Made by a program: the position numbers and the translations under genes. A stretch of 6,072 nucleotides of DNA from Verrucomicrobiota bacterium. GTDB lineage: Bacteria; Verrucomicrobiota; Lentisphaeria; Oligosphaerales; JAFGRS01. Below are positions 1 through 5,237 of this stretch, one piece after another. The DNA lies in NCBI GenBank assembly GCA_019136035.1, contig JAGVUW010000767.1, positions 1 through 6,072 on the forward strand, in the 5' to 3' direction. Below the pieces are notes generated by a model, which searched no databases, was not told the DNA's origin, and worked only from the letters and a program-made list of their open reading frames with translations. How positions within the stretch are numbered: position 1 is the stretch's first letter; each line of letters starts with the position of its first letter.

Positions 1-1
1 C

Positions 2-1264
2 GGCCATGTCATGGTCGAGATCCCGCGGCACTGGAGTCGCCGCAGCATCGAGGACGGCTTCGAGGTCCGGCGCATCTCGGCCGAGCCGCGTCCGGGGTTC
101 AGCGTCGATCCGGCTTTCGTCGAGGACGGCCGCGAGCTGGAGAGGATCTACGTCGGCGCCTACGAGGGGGTCATCGGCGCCGATGGCGCCCTGAGTTCAT
201 GTTCCGGGGTCTACCCCACCGCCGATCGCACCCGCGATGCGTTTCGCGAGAGCGCCCGGGCCAACGGGGTCGACTTCGGCATCATGGATCTGCGCACCCT
301 GCTCATGCTCCAGAATCTCTTCCTCATCGAGCACGCCGAGCGCGACTCGCAGAAGGCCCTCGGTATGGGCTGGGGCAAGATGCTCCAGCCGGCGCGGACG
401 CACCGCTGCGTCCGGCCGGAGAAGGGCACGAACCGCGTCATCACCAGGCCGCTGCCGGGGCGGCCTCCGGCCGCCATCCGCACCGGCCTCTTCGAGGGCT
501 GCGCGGTGCTGATCAGCAGCTACGCCGACCAGCGCACGGTCCTCGTCGGCAACCGCACCCTCGTGGCCATCCGCCACGACGACCCGGAGCCGGGCCTGAC
601 CAGCTTCGTTATCGACGGCGAGCCGATCGACACCACCGAGGACATGTGCCTCGGCGGCGCCGCCCAGAAGACCGGCTGGGCCGATCGCCTCCAGGGCCAC
701 TCGGGGGCGACCCCCGGACAAGGGGATGAGCCCTACCGCGACTACCGCTGCGCCGTGCGCTACCGCTGGATGGAGAACCTCTGGGGCAACCTCTGGTGCT
801 TCATCGACGGCCTGAACTACGCCGATGGCAGGGCCTACGTCGGCATGGCCATGCGCGACTACGCCAGCGGCGTCACCACCGGCAGCTACCGGCTCACCAG
901 CATCGAGCCGCTCCCGCAGGATGACAACGGCAACGTCGGCGGCGACCGCGAGATCCACTACATGAGGAACCTCGGCTTCGACCCCGACGCGCCGTGGCTG
1001 GCGCTGCCGCAGGACTTCACCTACCCCGGCGAGGCGGTCCGCGCCGGCGTCAGCGAGACGCTGCGCCATGGCAACTTCGGCGACTACTACTACTTCAGCC
1101 GCACCGCGACCTGCAGCGTCCATGGCGGCGGCTTCGACCACTACTGGCGCTGCGGCCTGTTCACCCTGCGCGCCTGGTGCAAGGAGTCGACGCGGTGGTA
1201 CCTCTACGGCTCGCGGCTGATCTGCAAGGAACTTGACGGGGCGATGCCCGCGGCGGCGCCCTGA
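2..1264 (+). CDS. C-type-lectin-fold adhesin, probable DGR variable (target) protein; 5' partial
   Basis: Probable ligand-binding protein of the family seen in phage tail adhesins and diversity-generating retroelement targets. The first ATG in this frame is at 11 (417 residues from there), but the frame stays open to the window edge and the segment starting MVEIPRHW looks like an internal motif of this family, so the true start is probably upstream. Numbering from ATG 11: residues 24-60 (PRPGFSVDPAFV, then IYVGAYEG) and 62-125 (SGVYPT, then LLMLQNLFLIEHAE and GMGWGKM) match the conserved N-terminal part as I remember it. Residues 250-270 (YRWMENLWGNLW, FIDGLN) are the hallmark core. Residues 354-403 (GDYYYF, HGGG, CGLF, GSRL) form the C-terminal lectin-fold end where DGR variability sits. 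There are no signal peptide or membrane segments in the visible part. No phage genes flank it. A formylglycine-generating-enzyme-like fold is the broader superfamily; catalysis is not implied. The family call is from remembered motifs, without alignment. Confidence 0.75.
   Translation, partial: GHVMVEIPRHWSRRSIEDGFEVRRISAEPRPGFSVDPAFVEDGRELERIYVGAYEGVIGADGALSSCSGVYPTADRTRDAFRESARANGVDFGIMDLRTLLMLQNLFLIEHAERDSQKALGMGWGKMLQPARTHRCVRPEKGTNRVITRPLPGRPPAAIRTGLFEGCAVLISSYADQRTVLVGNRTLVAIRHDDPEPGLTSFVIDGEPIDTTEDMCLGGAAQKTGWADRLQGHSGATPGQGDEPYRDYRCAVRYRWMENLWGNLWCFIDGLNYADGRAYVGMAMRDYASGVTTGSYRLTSIEPLPQDDNGNVGGDREIHYMRNLGFDPDAPWLALPQDFTYPGEAVRAGVSETLRHGNFGDYYYFSRTATCSVHGGGFDHYWRCGLFTLRAWCKESTRWYLYGSRLICKELDGAMPAAAP
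1064..1219 (+). other. candidate DGR variable region (VR)
   Basis: This covers residues about 352-403 of the lectin-fold protein. Several consecutive codons end in C and differ only in the first two bases: GAC TAC TAC TAC TTC AGC near residues 358-363, and TTC GAC CAC TAC, then CGC TGC, near 375-381. That is what adenine mutagenesis of AAC template codons would give. The spacing of the glycines (HGGG, eight variable residues, GLF, then GSRL) fits variable proteins. In a GC-rich genome C-ending codons are common, so codon form alone is weak evidence. No template repeat is present in the window, so the boundaries are estimates. Confidence 0.4.
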
Positions 1265-1266
1265 GC

Positions 1267-1286
1267 AGCGGCGGGGAGGCGCCGCT
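1267..1286. terminator. hairpin two bases after the adhesin stop codon
   Basis: A perfect 7-bp stem (AGCGGCG at 1267-1273 with CGCCGCT at 1280-1286) closes a 6-base GGGAGG loop. It begins two bases after the TGA. No T-run follows, so a classical intrinsic terminator is doubtful. In the Bordetella phage DGR, a hairpin shortly after the variable region is needed for efficient target recognition, so this could instead serve that purpose. Either role is inference. Confidence 0.4.
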
Positions 1287-1291
1287 GAAGG

Positions 1292-1318
1292 TCAGACGGG
1301 GCAGACGGGTCAGACGGG
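1292..1318. repeat. 3 x 9-bp tandem repeat
   Basis: Three adjacent 9-bp units (TCAGACGGG, GCAGACGGG, TCAGACGGG) differ only in the first base and follow the hairpin downstream of the adhesin gene. The function is unknown. It may be part of the composite repeat that fills this convergent intergenic region. Confidence 0.7.
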
Positions 1319-1389
1319 TGGCCTCCGCCTCTGACGTCGGACTCCGTATCCCGGGTCTTGACGCACTGGACTCAATTCCCGTGGCGCCT

Positions 1390-1429
1390 GTCCGTGCCGG
1401 TCCGTGTTCGTCCGTGCCGGTCCGTGTCC
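1390..1429. repeat. 4 x 10-bp GTCCGTG tandem repeat, copy A
   Basis: Four units with a period of exactly 10 bp start at 1390, 1400, 1410 and 1420. Each begins GTCCGTG, followed by CCG, TTC, CCG and TCC. The array lies between convergent genes and is followed by CGAG and a GGGCCGCG-led hairpin. A related array with the same period, the same number of units and a similar downstream segment is at 4948-4987. The 10-bp period is close to one helical turn, which would put every unit on the same face of the DNA. No function can be assigned from sequence. Confidence 0.75.
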
Positions 1430-1438
1430 CGAGCCCGA

Positions 1439-1458
1439 GGGCCGCGTCCACGCGGCCC
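1439..1458. terminator. GC-rich hairpin in convergent intergenic region
   Basis: A perfect 8-bp stem of only G-C pairs (GGGCCGCG at 1439-1446, CGCGGCCC at 1451-1458) closes a TCCA tetraloop. It sits 21 bases beyond the fcl stop and downstream of the adhesin gene, so it could slow transcription from either side. There is no T-run on either strand. A possible alternative is a structural part of the dispersed repeat, since a related but imperfect hairpin follows copy B. Confidence 0.45.
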
Positions 1459-1474
1459 CGTGCGCGGCCCCGTG
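1451..1474. repeat. 2 x 12-bp perfect tandem repeat
   Basis: CGCGGCCCCGTG occurs twice in direct succession (1451-1462 and 1463-1474). The first unit supplies the right arm of the preceding hairpin, so the second unit offers an alternative pairing partner for the left arm at 1439-1446. The array ends four bases before the fcl stop codon. Confidence 0.7.
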
Positions 1475-1478
1475 CGGT

Positions 1479-2423
1479 CTACTGTCGCAGGGCGCCGTCG
1501 TGCTGTTCGCGCCGGAAGTCCTCGACGGTGCGCCGGATGCCGTCTTCAAGCGTGATGGCCGGCTGCCAGCCGGTGGCGAGGATACGGCGGGAGTCGAGGA
1601 CCTTGCGCGGGGTGCCGTCGGGCTTGGTGGCGTCGAAGCGCACGGTGCCGCGGAAGCCGGTGGCGCGGGCGACGAGCAGGGCGAGGTCGCGGATGGTCAC
1701 CTCGGCGCCGCTGCCGACGTTCAGCCAGTCGGCCTCGGGGGGGCTCGACAGGGTGTGCACGATGGCGCTGGCGAGGTCGTCGACGTGCAGGAATTCGCGC
1801 AGGACGGTGCCCGTGCCCCAGACCACCACCTCGTCGAGACCGGCCGCGGCGGCCTCGGAGAAGCGCCGGATGAGGGCGGGCAGCACGTGGGAGTTCTCGG
1901 GGTGGTAGTTGTCGCCGGGGCCGTAGAGGTTACAGGGCATCAACGACTGGTAGGCGACGCCGAACTGGCGGCGGTAGTACTGGCAGAGCTTCAGCCCGGC
2001 GATCTTGGCGATGGCGTAGGCCTCGTTGGTCTGCTCCAGCGGCGAACTCAGGAGGGCCTCCTCGGGAATCGGCTGGGGGGCCTGACGCGGGTAGATGCAG
2101 GAGCTGCCGAGGAAGAGCAGGCGCGGCACGCCGCAGCGGTGTGATTCGTGGACCATGTTCAGGGCGATGGCCAGGTTGTCGTAGGCGAAGTCGGCCGGGT
2201 AGGTGTTGTTGGCGTGAATGCCGCCGACCTTGGCCGCGGCCACCACCACCACCTGCGGCGCCGTCCGCCCGAGGAAGGCCCGCACGGCATGGGCGTCGCG
2301 CAGGTCGAGTTCGGCGTGCGATGCGGTCAGGATCTCGACCGCGGCGTCCTGGCGCAGGCGCCGCACCACGGCGGAGCCGACCATGCCGGTGTGGCCGGCG
2401 ACATAGATGCGTTGGCGTTCCAT
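1479..2423 (-). CDS. fcl: GDP-L-fucose synthase (GDP-4-keto-6-deoxymannose epimerase/reductase)
   Basis: Cytosolic NADPH-dependent enzyme that epimerises GDP-4-keto-6-deoxy-D-mannose at C3 and C5 and then reduces C4 to give GDP-L-fucose. The 314 residues are the usual family length. A Rossmann fold opens the protein with GHTGMVG (glycines 10, 13, 16). LGSSCIYP carries Ser107 and Cys109, YAIAK carries Tyr136 and Lys140, and NSHV carries His179. As I recall, these are the positions of the catalytic Ser, Cys, Tyr, Lys and His in the E. coli enzyme. REFLHVDDLA at 209-218 is another family signature. The ATG at 2423 is preceded seven bases earlier by a strong Shine-Dalgarno sequence, AAAGGAG (2437-2431). 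It lies 213 bp downstream of gmd on the same strand, and the pair forms the complete GDP-mannose to GDP-fucose route. No defect is visible. Also named wcaG. Confidence 0.96.
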   Translation of the reverse strand: MERQRIYVAGHTGMVGSAVVRRLRQDAAVEILTASHAELDLRDAHAVRAFLGRTAPQVVVVAAAKVGGIHANNTYPADFAYDNLAIALNMVHESHRCGVPRLLFLGSSCIYPRQAPQPIPEEALLSSPLEQTNEAYAIAKIAGLKLCQYYRRQFGVAYQSLMPCNLYGPGDNYHPENSHVLPALIRRFSEAAAAGLDEVVVWGTGTVLREFLHVDDLASAIVHTLSSPPEADWLNVGSGAEVTIRDLALLVARATGFRGTVRFDATKPDGTPRKVLDSRRILATGWQPAITLEDGIRRTVEDFRREQHDGALRQ

Positions 2424-2551
2424 CGGTCGGCTCCTTTGCCTGCCCTATCCACGCACCGCACGGCGGCCCGTGAACAGGGCACCCTTCGGGCTTCGACGCG
2501 AGGCACTTGCGGCCTCTTGCTCAGGGCTAACCTTGAGCAGGAGGCGCACCG

Positions 2552-2563
2552 CGACGCGCGTCG
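2552..2563. repeat. 12-bp perfect palindrome
   Basis: CGACGCGCGTCG is its own reverse complement. With no loop it cannot fold into a stable hairpin at its centre without losing pairs, so as DNA it could be a binding site for a dimeric protein. It lies within the structured spacer between gmd and fcl. Confidence 0.5.
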
Positions 2564-2565
2564 GA

Positions 2566-2595
2566 ACTTGCGCCGCAGTACATTGCGGCGCAAGT
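2566..2595. repeat. perfect 12-bp stem hairpin
   Basis: ACTTGCGCCGCA (2566-2577) and TGCGGCGCAAGT (2584-2595) pair without mismatch around the six-base loop GTACAT. This is the strongest inverted repeat in the window. It lies 41 bases after the gmd stop on the gmd-fcl transcript. No T-run follows on the minus strand, so it is more likely an mRNA-stabilising, processing or REP-like hairpin than an intrinsic terminator. Confidence 0.65.
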
Positions 2596-2633
2596 GGATG
2601 GTGAGCGAAGCATCCGCGCTTCGCGAATCATCC
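2596..2633. repeat. two-tier hairpin directly after gmd
   Basis: Outer arms GGATG (2596-2600) and CATCC (2629-2633) enclose a symmetric 4x4 internal loop and an inner 7-bp stem, GCGAAGC (2605-2611) with GCTTCGC (2618-2624), around a six-base loop. The outer GGATG arm can instead pair with a second CATCC at 2611-2615, so two exclusive folds exist. It starts three bases past the gmd TAA and directly abuts the perfect 12-bp hairpin. Confidence 0.55.
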
Positions 2634-2636
2634 AGG

Positions 2637-3650
2637 TTAGGCGCTGGCCTGCAGCGACGCGAGTTCCTGCCGCGCCAGCTTCAGGTCGGATTCCACCATC
2701 AGCCGCACCAGGCCCTTGAAGGTCACGCGCGGCTCCCAGCCCAGGACGCGGCGGGCCTTGCCGGCATCACCCATGAGCAGATCGACCTCGGCCGGGCGCT
2801 CGTAGCGGGGGTCGTGCCGGACGTACTGCTTCCAGTCCAGATCGAGCAGCCCGAAGGCCTCGGCGCAGAACTCCCGCACGGTGTGCCCTTCGCCGGTGGC
2901 GATGACGTAGTCGTCGGGCTGGTCCTGCTGCAGCATCCGCCACATGGCCTCGACGTAGTCGCCGGCGTAGCCCCAGTCGCGGACCGCGTCGAGGTTGCCC
3001 AGGTACAGGCAGTCCTGCAGGCCGAGCTTGATCCGGGTGGCCGAGCGCGTGATCTTGCGCGTGACGAAGGTCTCGCCGCGCCGCGGCGACTCGTGGTTGA
3101 ACAGGATGCCGTTGCTGGCGTGGAGCCTGTAGGCCTCGCGGTAGTTCACTGTGAGCCAGTAGGCGTAGACCTTGCTGCAGGCATAGGGCGAGCGCGGCCA
3201 GAAGGGCGTCCGCTCCGTCTGCGGCGTCTCGGCGACGCGGCCGAACATCTCCGACGACGAGGCCTGGTAGAAACGCACCTTGTCGGTCAGGCCGGTCTCG
3301 CGGATGGCCTCCAGGATGCGCACCGCGCTCAGCCCGGTGACGTCGCCCGTGTACTCCGGAATGTCGAATGAGACGCGCACGTGGCTCTGCGCTCCGAGGT
3401 GGTAGACCTCGTCCGGGCGCAGTTCGAAGAGGAGCTTGACCATCTGGATCGAGTCGGCCAGGTCGCCGTAGTGCAGGAAGAGCTTCGAGCCCATCACATG
3501 CGGGTCCTGGTACAGGTGGTCGATGCGGCCGGTGTTGAAACTCGAGGCCCGGCGGATGATGCCGTGGACCTCGTAGCCCTTGCCGAGGAGAAACTCGGCG
3601 AGGTAACTGCCGTCCTGGCCGGTGATGCCGGTGATGATGGCGCGTTTCAT
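2637..3650 (-). CDS. gmd: GDP-mannose 4,6-dehydratase
   Basis: Cytosolic NADP-dependent short-chain dehydrogenase/reductase enzyme that converts GDP-D-mannose to GDP-4-keto-6-deoxy-D-mannose, the first step to GDP-L-fucose and also to GDP-rhamnose-type sugars. The 337 residues fit the shorter bacterial members. TGITGQDGSYLAE at the N-terminus gives the nucleotide-binding glycines 8, 11 and 14. YGDLADS (61-67) and HLGAQSHVRVSF (84-95) are family blocks. SSSEMFG (131-137) contains the active-site Ser/Glu, and YACSK gives Tyr156 and Lys160. NGILFNHESPRRGETFVTRKI (180-200) and RDWGYAGDYVEAMW (224-237) are near-invariant in the family. The ATG at 3650 starts exactly at the MKRAIITGITG motif, with AGGA about eight bases upstream. 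The reading frame stays open far upstream, but nothing there resembles protein. It lies upstream of fcl on the same strand and diverges from the regulator gene. Confidence 0.97.
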   Translation of the reverse strand: MKRAIITGITGQDGSYLAEFLLGKGYEVHGIIRRASSFNTGRIDHLYQDPHVMGSKLFLHYGDLADSIQMVKLLFELRPDEVYHLGAQSHVRVSFDIPEYTGDVTGLSAVRILEAIRETGLTDKVRFYQASSSEMFGRVAETPQTERTPFWPRSPYACSKVYAYWLTVNYREAYRLHASNGILFNHESPRRGETFVTRKITRSATRIKLGLQDCLYLGNLDAVRDWGYAGDYVEAMWRMLQQDQPDDYVIATGEGHTVREFCAEAFGLLDLDWKQYVRHDPRYERPAEVDLLMGDAGKARRVLGWEPRVTFKGLVRLMVESDLKLARQELASLQASA

Positions 3651-3776
3651 GGGCGTGTCCTGCGCTCTCTGTGGACGTGTTCTCGTGGTCGATACCACCA
3701 CTGTCGCCGTCGCGGCCTGCCGCGCCAAGTGCGTTTTTGCGATATTGTGTGTTATGGTTATGCGCAGGTGAAGACC
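3651..3776. promoter_or_regulatory. divergent gmd / regulator promoter region
   Basis: These 126 bp must hold the start signals for gmd (leftward) and the regulator (rightward). An AT-rich patch at 3734-3762 stands out against the GC-rich background and contains a direct repeat GTTATG-GTTATG (3751-3762). A weak rightward candidate is TTTTTG near 3734 with TATGGT at 3753-3758, at a spacing shorter than ideal. A weak leftward candidate is TTCACC (3772-3767) with CACAAT (3749-3744), spaced 17 bp. Neither is close to consensus. Two inverted repeats are operator candidates: GTGGT-CGAT-ACCAC at 3685-3698 and CGCGG-CCTG-CCGCG at 3711-3724. Confidence 0.4.
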
Positions 3777-4916
3777 ATGCCCTCGTCGCGCTGTATCGCG
3801 GTGCTCTTCGATGCCCAGTTGGACCTCGCTACCGAGGTCCATCGTGGCGTCGTGGACTACCTCGATCAGCACACCGACTGGCAGGTCCTGCCATTGCCGG
3901 CGGCGCAGGAGGACCGGCTGCCGGAGCTCCTGCGCGGCGGCATGGTCGACGGCGTCATCGGGTCGTTCGTGAGCGACTCCTGGGCGGCGGCTCTGGGTCC
4001 GGTGCCGCGGGTGAACACCTCGAGCCTGTCGACGATACGCAGCATCGATTCGGTGGTGGTCGATGACCACGCCATCGGCCGCCTGGCGGCGGAGCACTTC
4101 CTGAGTAACGGGCTGCGTTCGCTTGGCTACGTGGGCCTGGGCGGCTGCGTCTACAGCGCCGCGCGTCTGGACGGCTTCCTGGCGGCTCTGGGCGGCTCGG
4201 CGGGCGTGGACGGCGCCGGGGTCGCGCGTCTGACCTGGCTGCCGCAGCGCCTTCACGAGCTGGACGACTGGCTGGCGGGCCTGGCGCGTCCGGCGGGTGT
4301 CTTCTGTGCCAGCGACCTGGTGGCGCGGGCGGTGGTGCAGTCCTGTCGTCGTCTGGGGCTGTCGGTGCCGTCGGCGGTGGCGGTGGTGGGGGTGGGCGAC
4401 TCGTACCTCGACGCGGTCTTTGCCGGCATTCCCCTGAGCACCGTCCCTCTGCCGGGCCGGCGTCTGGGGGCGGCCGCGGCGGAACTCCTGGCGGCGCGTC
4501 TGGCCGGGTACCGTGGGCCGGTCCGCCGTGTCGTGGTGGCGCCGACGTGCCTGCTGTCGCGGTCCTCGTCGTCGGTGGTGCACGGCACCGACGAGGTCGT
4601 CTCGGGCTGCCTGGCCTACATCCAGGGCCACCTGCACGAGTGGCTGCGGGTCGACGCCCTGGCACGGCGCTTCAGTGTCTCGCGCCGCACCCTGGAGATG
4701 CGTTTCCAGGCGGCGCTGGGGCGCAGTCCGGCGGGTGAGATACGCCGTCGGCGCCTCGACCTGGCCCGGCAGTTGCTGCGCGACGGCTCGCTGCCGATCC
4801 GCGAGGTCGGGCGACGCTGCGGCTACCTCGAGCCGCAGCAGTTCAGCGCTTTCTTCCGCACCCAGATGGGCCTCGCGCCACGCCAGTACCGCCAGCAGGC
4901 CGCGCCGGAACCGTGA
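3777..4916 (+). CDS. XylR-type regulator: LacI-like sugar-binding domain plus AraC-type HTH
   Basis: A 379-residue transcription regulator. Residues about 5-265 look like the periplasmic-binding-protein-I fold used by LacI/GalR proteins: SVVVDDHAIGRLAAEHFLSNG (92-112), GYVG (117-120), GVFCASDLVARAVVQ (174-188), VPSAVAVVGVGDS (197-209) and LSTVPLPGRRLGAAAAELL (220-238). Residues about 275-375 form an AraC-type double helix-turn-helix: VDALARRFSVSRRTLEMRFQAALGRSP (292-318) and IREVGRRCGYLEPQQFSAFFRTQMGLAPRQYR (341-372). The sugar ligand is unknown; xylose is only the E. coli example. The frame is open upstream, but ATG 3777 starts directly before the conserved first strand and has AGGTG (3766-3770) six bases ahead. 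GTG at 3768 is an alternative three codons earlier. It diverges from gmd, which makes control of fucose-nucleotide genes possible but unproven, since this family more often controls glycan catabolism. Confidence 0.92.
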   Translation: MPSSRCIAVLFDAQLDLATEVHRGVVDYLDQHTDWQVLPLPAAQEDRLPELLRGGMVDGVIGSFVSDSWAAALGPVPRVNTSSLSTIRSIDSVVVDDHAIGRLAAEHFLSNGLRSLGYVGLGGCVYSAARLDGFLAALGGSAGVDGAGVARLTWLPQRLHELDDWLAGLARPAGVFCASDLVARAVVQSCRRLGLSVPSAVAVVGVGDSYLDAVFAGIPLSTVPLPGRRLGAAAAELLAARLAGYRGPVRRVVVAPTCLLSRSSSSVVHGTDEVVSGCLAYIQGHLHEWLRVDALARRFSVSRRTLEMRFQAALGRSPAGEIRRRRLDLARQLLRDGSLPIREVGRRCGYLEPQQFSAFFRTQMGLAPRQYRQQAAPEP

Positions 4917-5228
4917 GGCGATTCTGAACTCCATGCCTGCAGAGCCCGTCCGTGGCCGTCCGTGCGGGTCCAAGCCCGTCCGTGTTCCGAGTGTGCAGTG
5001 GGCCGCGTGGTCGCGTCCACGGGGCATGGCCTGGTGACGCCTTGGCTGCTTCGCTGGTGCCGGCGGCGCCCTGGGCGCCGGCGACTGGGCTGCTCTCGGC
5101 AGTATCGTGGATCGATCGGGGTGCGGTGCTGTCGTCGCCGTTGCGGCTCGTGGACGCGTTCGCGTCTGTGGACACTCGCGCTCCAGCCGGCGTGGCACCG
5201 GCGTCTGGAGGAGGCGGCCTGGGGGGCC
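4917..5228. other. 312-bp convergent intergenic region without a gene
   Basis: This lies between the stop of the regulator and the stop of the PEP-CTERM gene. It holds repeat copy B (4948-4987), the imperfect hairpin CGTGG/CCACG (5006-5010/5017-5021), and the inverted repeat GGCGCC-CTG-GGCGCC (5065-5079). A last hairpin overlaps the PEP-CTERM stop. Reading frames here are open only because of GC content and show no recognisable protein. From 5080 to 5213 I see no further structure. Confidence 0.6.
4948..4987. repeat. 4 x 10-bp GTCCGTG tandem repeat, copy B
   Basis: Four 10-bp units start at 4948, 4958, 4968 and 4978. Three begin GTCCGTG and the third is GTCCAAG. As in copy A, the array is followed by CGAG and then GGGCCGCG leading into GCGTCCACG, although B has extra bases (TGGTCGCG) in the hairpin segment. 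Both copies lie between convergent genes. Their shared architecture suggests one dispersed intergenic element. Confidence 0.7.
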
Positions 5229-5237
5229 TCAGGCCGC
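5214..5237. terminator. hairpin overlapping the PEP-CTERM stop codon
   Basis: A perfect 8-bp stem, GCGGCCTG (5214-5221) with CAGGCCGC (5230-5237), closes an 8-base loop and includes the gene's stop codon. It may end or slow leftward transcription. No clear T-run follows on the minus strand, so a true intrinsic terminator is uncertain. Confidence 0.35.

Larger units (their letters stand above)
2466..2633 (-). other. stem-loop-packed spacer between gmd and fcl
   Basis: The spacer holds consecutive inverted repeats with little unpaired sequence between them: GCCC/GGGC at 2466-2469/2477-2480; GAGGC/GCCTC at 2500-2504/2512-2516; TGCTCAGGG/CCTTGAGCA at 2518-2526/2531-2539 with one non-Watson-Crick pair; a 12-bp palindrome at 2552-2563; a perfect 12-bp stem at 2566-2595; and a two-part hairpin at 2596-2633. 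The ACTTGCG loop at 2505-2511 is complementary to CGCAAGT at 2589-2595, so alternative or pseudoknot pairing is possible. A structured leader of fcl, an RNA processing site or an inserted palindromic repeat are all plausible. None has a T-run, and I recognise no known riboswitch. Confidence 0.5.

Noticed and set aside
197..1141. A 314-codon open frame on the minus strand opposite the adhesin gene
   Set aside because: Low-complexity Ala/Val/Gly-rich translation with no family motif, while the plus strand shows clear conserved blocks. It is a GC-rich antisense shadow.
1390..1429. GTCCGTG array considered as a CRISPR array
   Set aside because: The period is 10 bp with no unique spacers of CRISPR length.
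1404..2144. A 246-codon plus-strand frame opposite fcl
   Set aside because: Gly/Ala/Val-rich antisense shadow of fcl.
2327..2593. Small minus-strand frame starting in the gmd-fcl spacer and running into fcl
   Set aside because: The start lies inside the strong hairpin, and the translation is Arg/Ser/Cys-rich and overlaps the fcl start in another frame. The spacer is better explained by structured repeats.
2148..3371. A 407-codon plus-strand frame across fcl, the spacer and gmd
   Set aside because: It is antisense to two enzymes with intact catalytic motifs and has no recognisable protein features.
3381..3776. Upstream extension of the regulator over the start of gmd
   Set aside because: It overlaps conserved gmd coding sequence in antisense and resembles no known N-terminal domain. 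ATG 3777 precedes the conserved domain and has a ribosome binding site.
3651..5198. Minus-strand frame extending gmd upstream by about 516 codons across the regulator gene
   Set aside because: The extension is Arg/Pro/Gln-rich without motifs and is antisense to a well-supported regulator. The gmd family start is at 3650.
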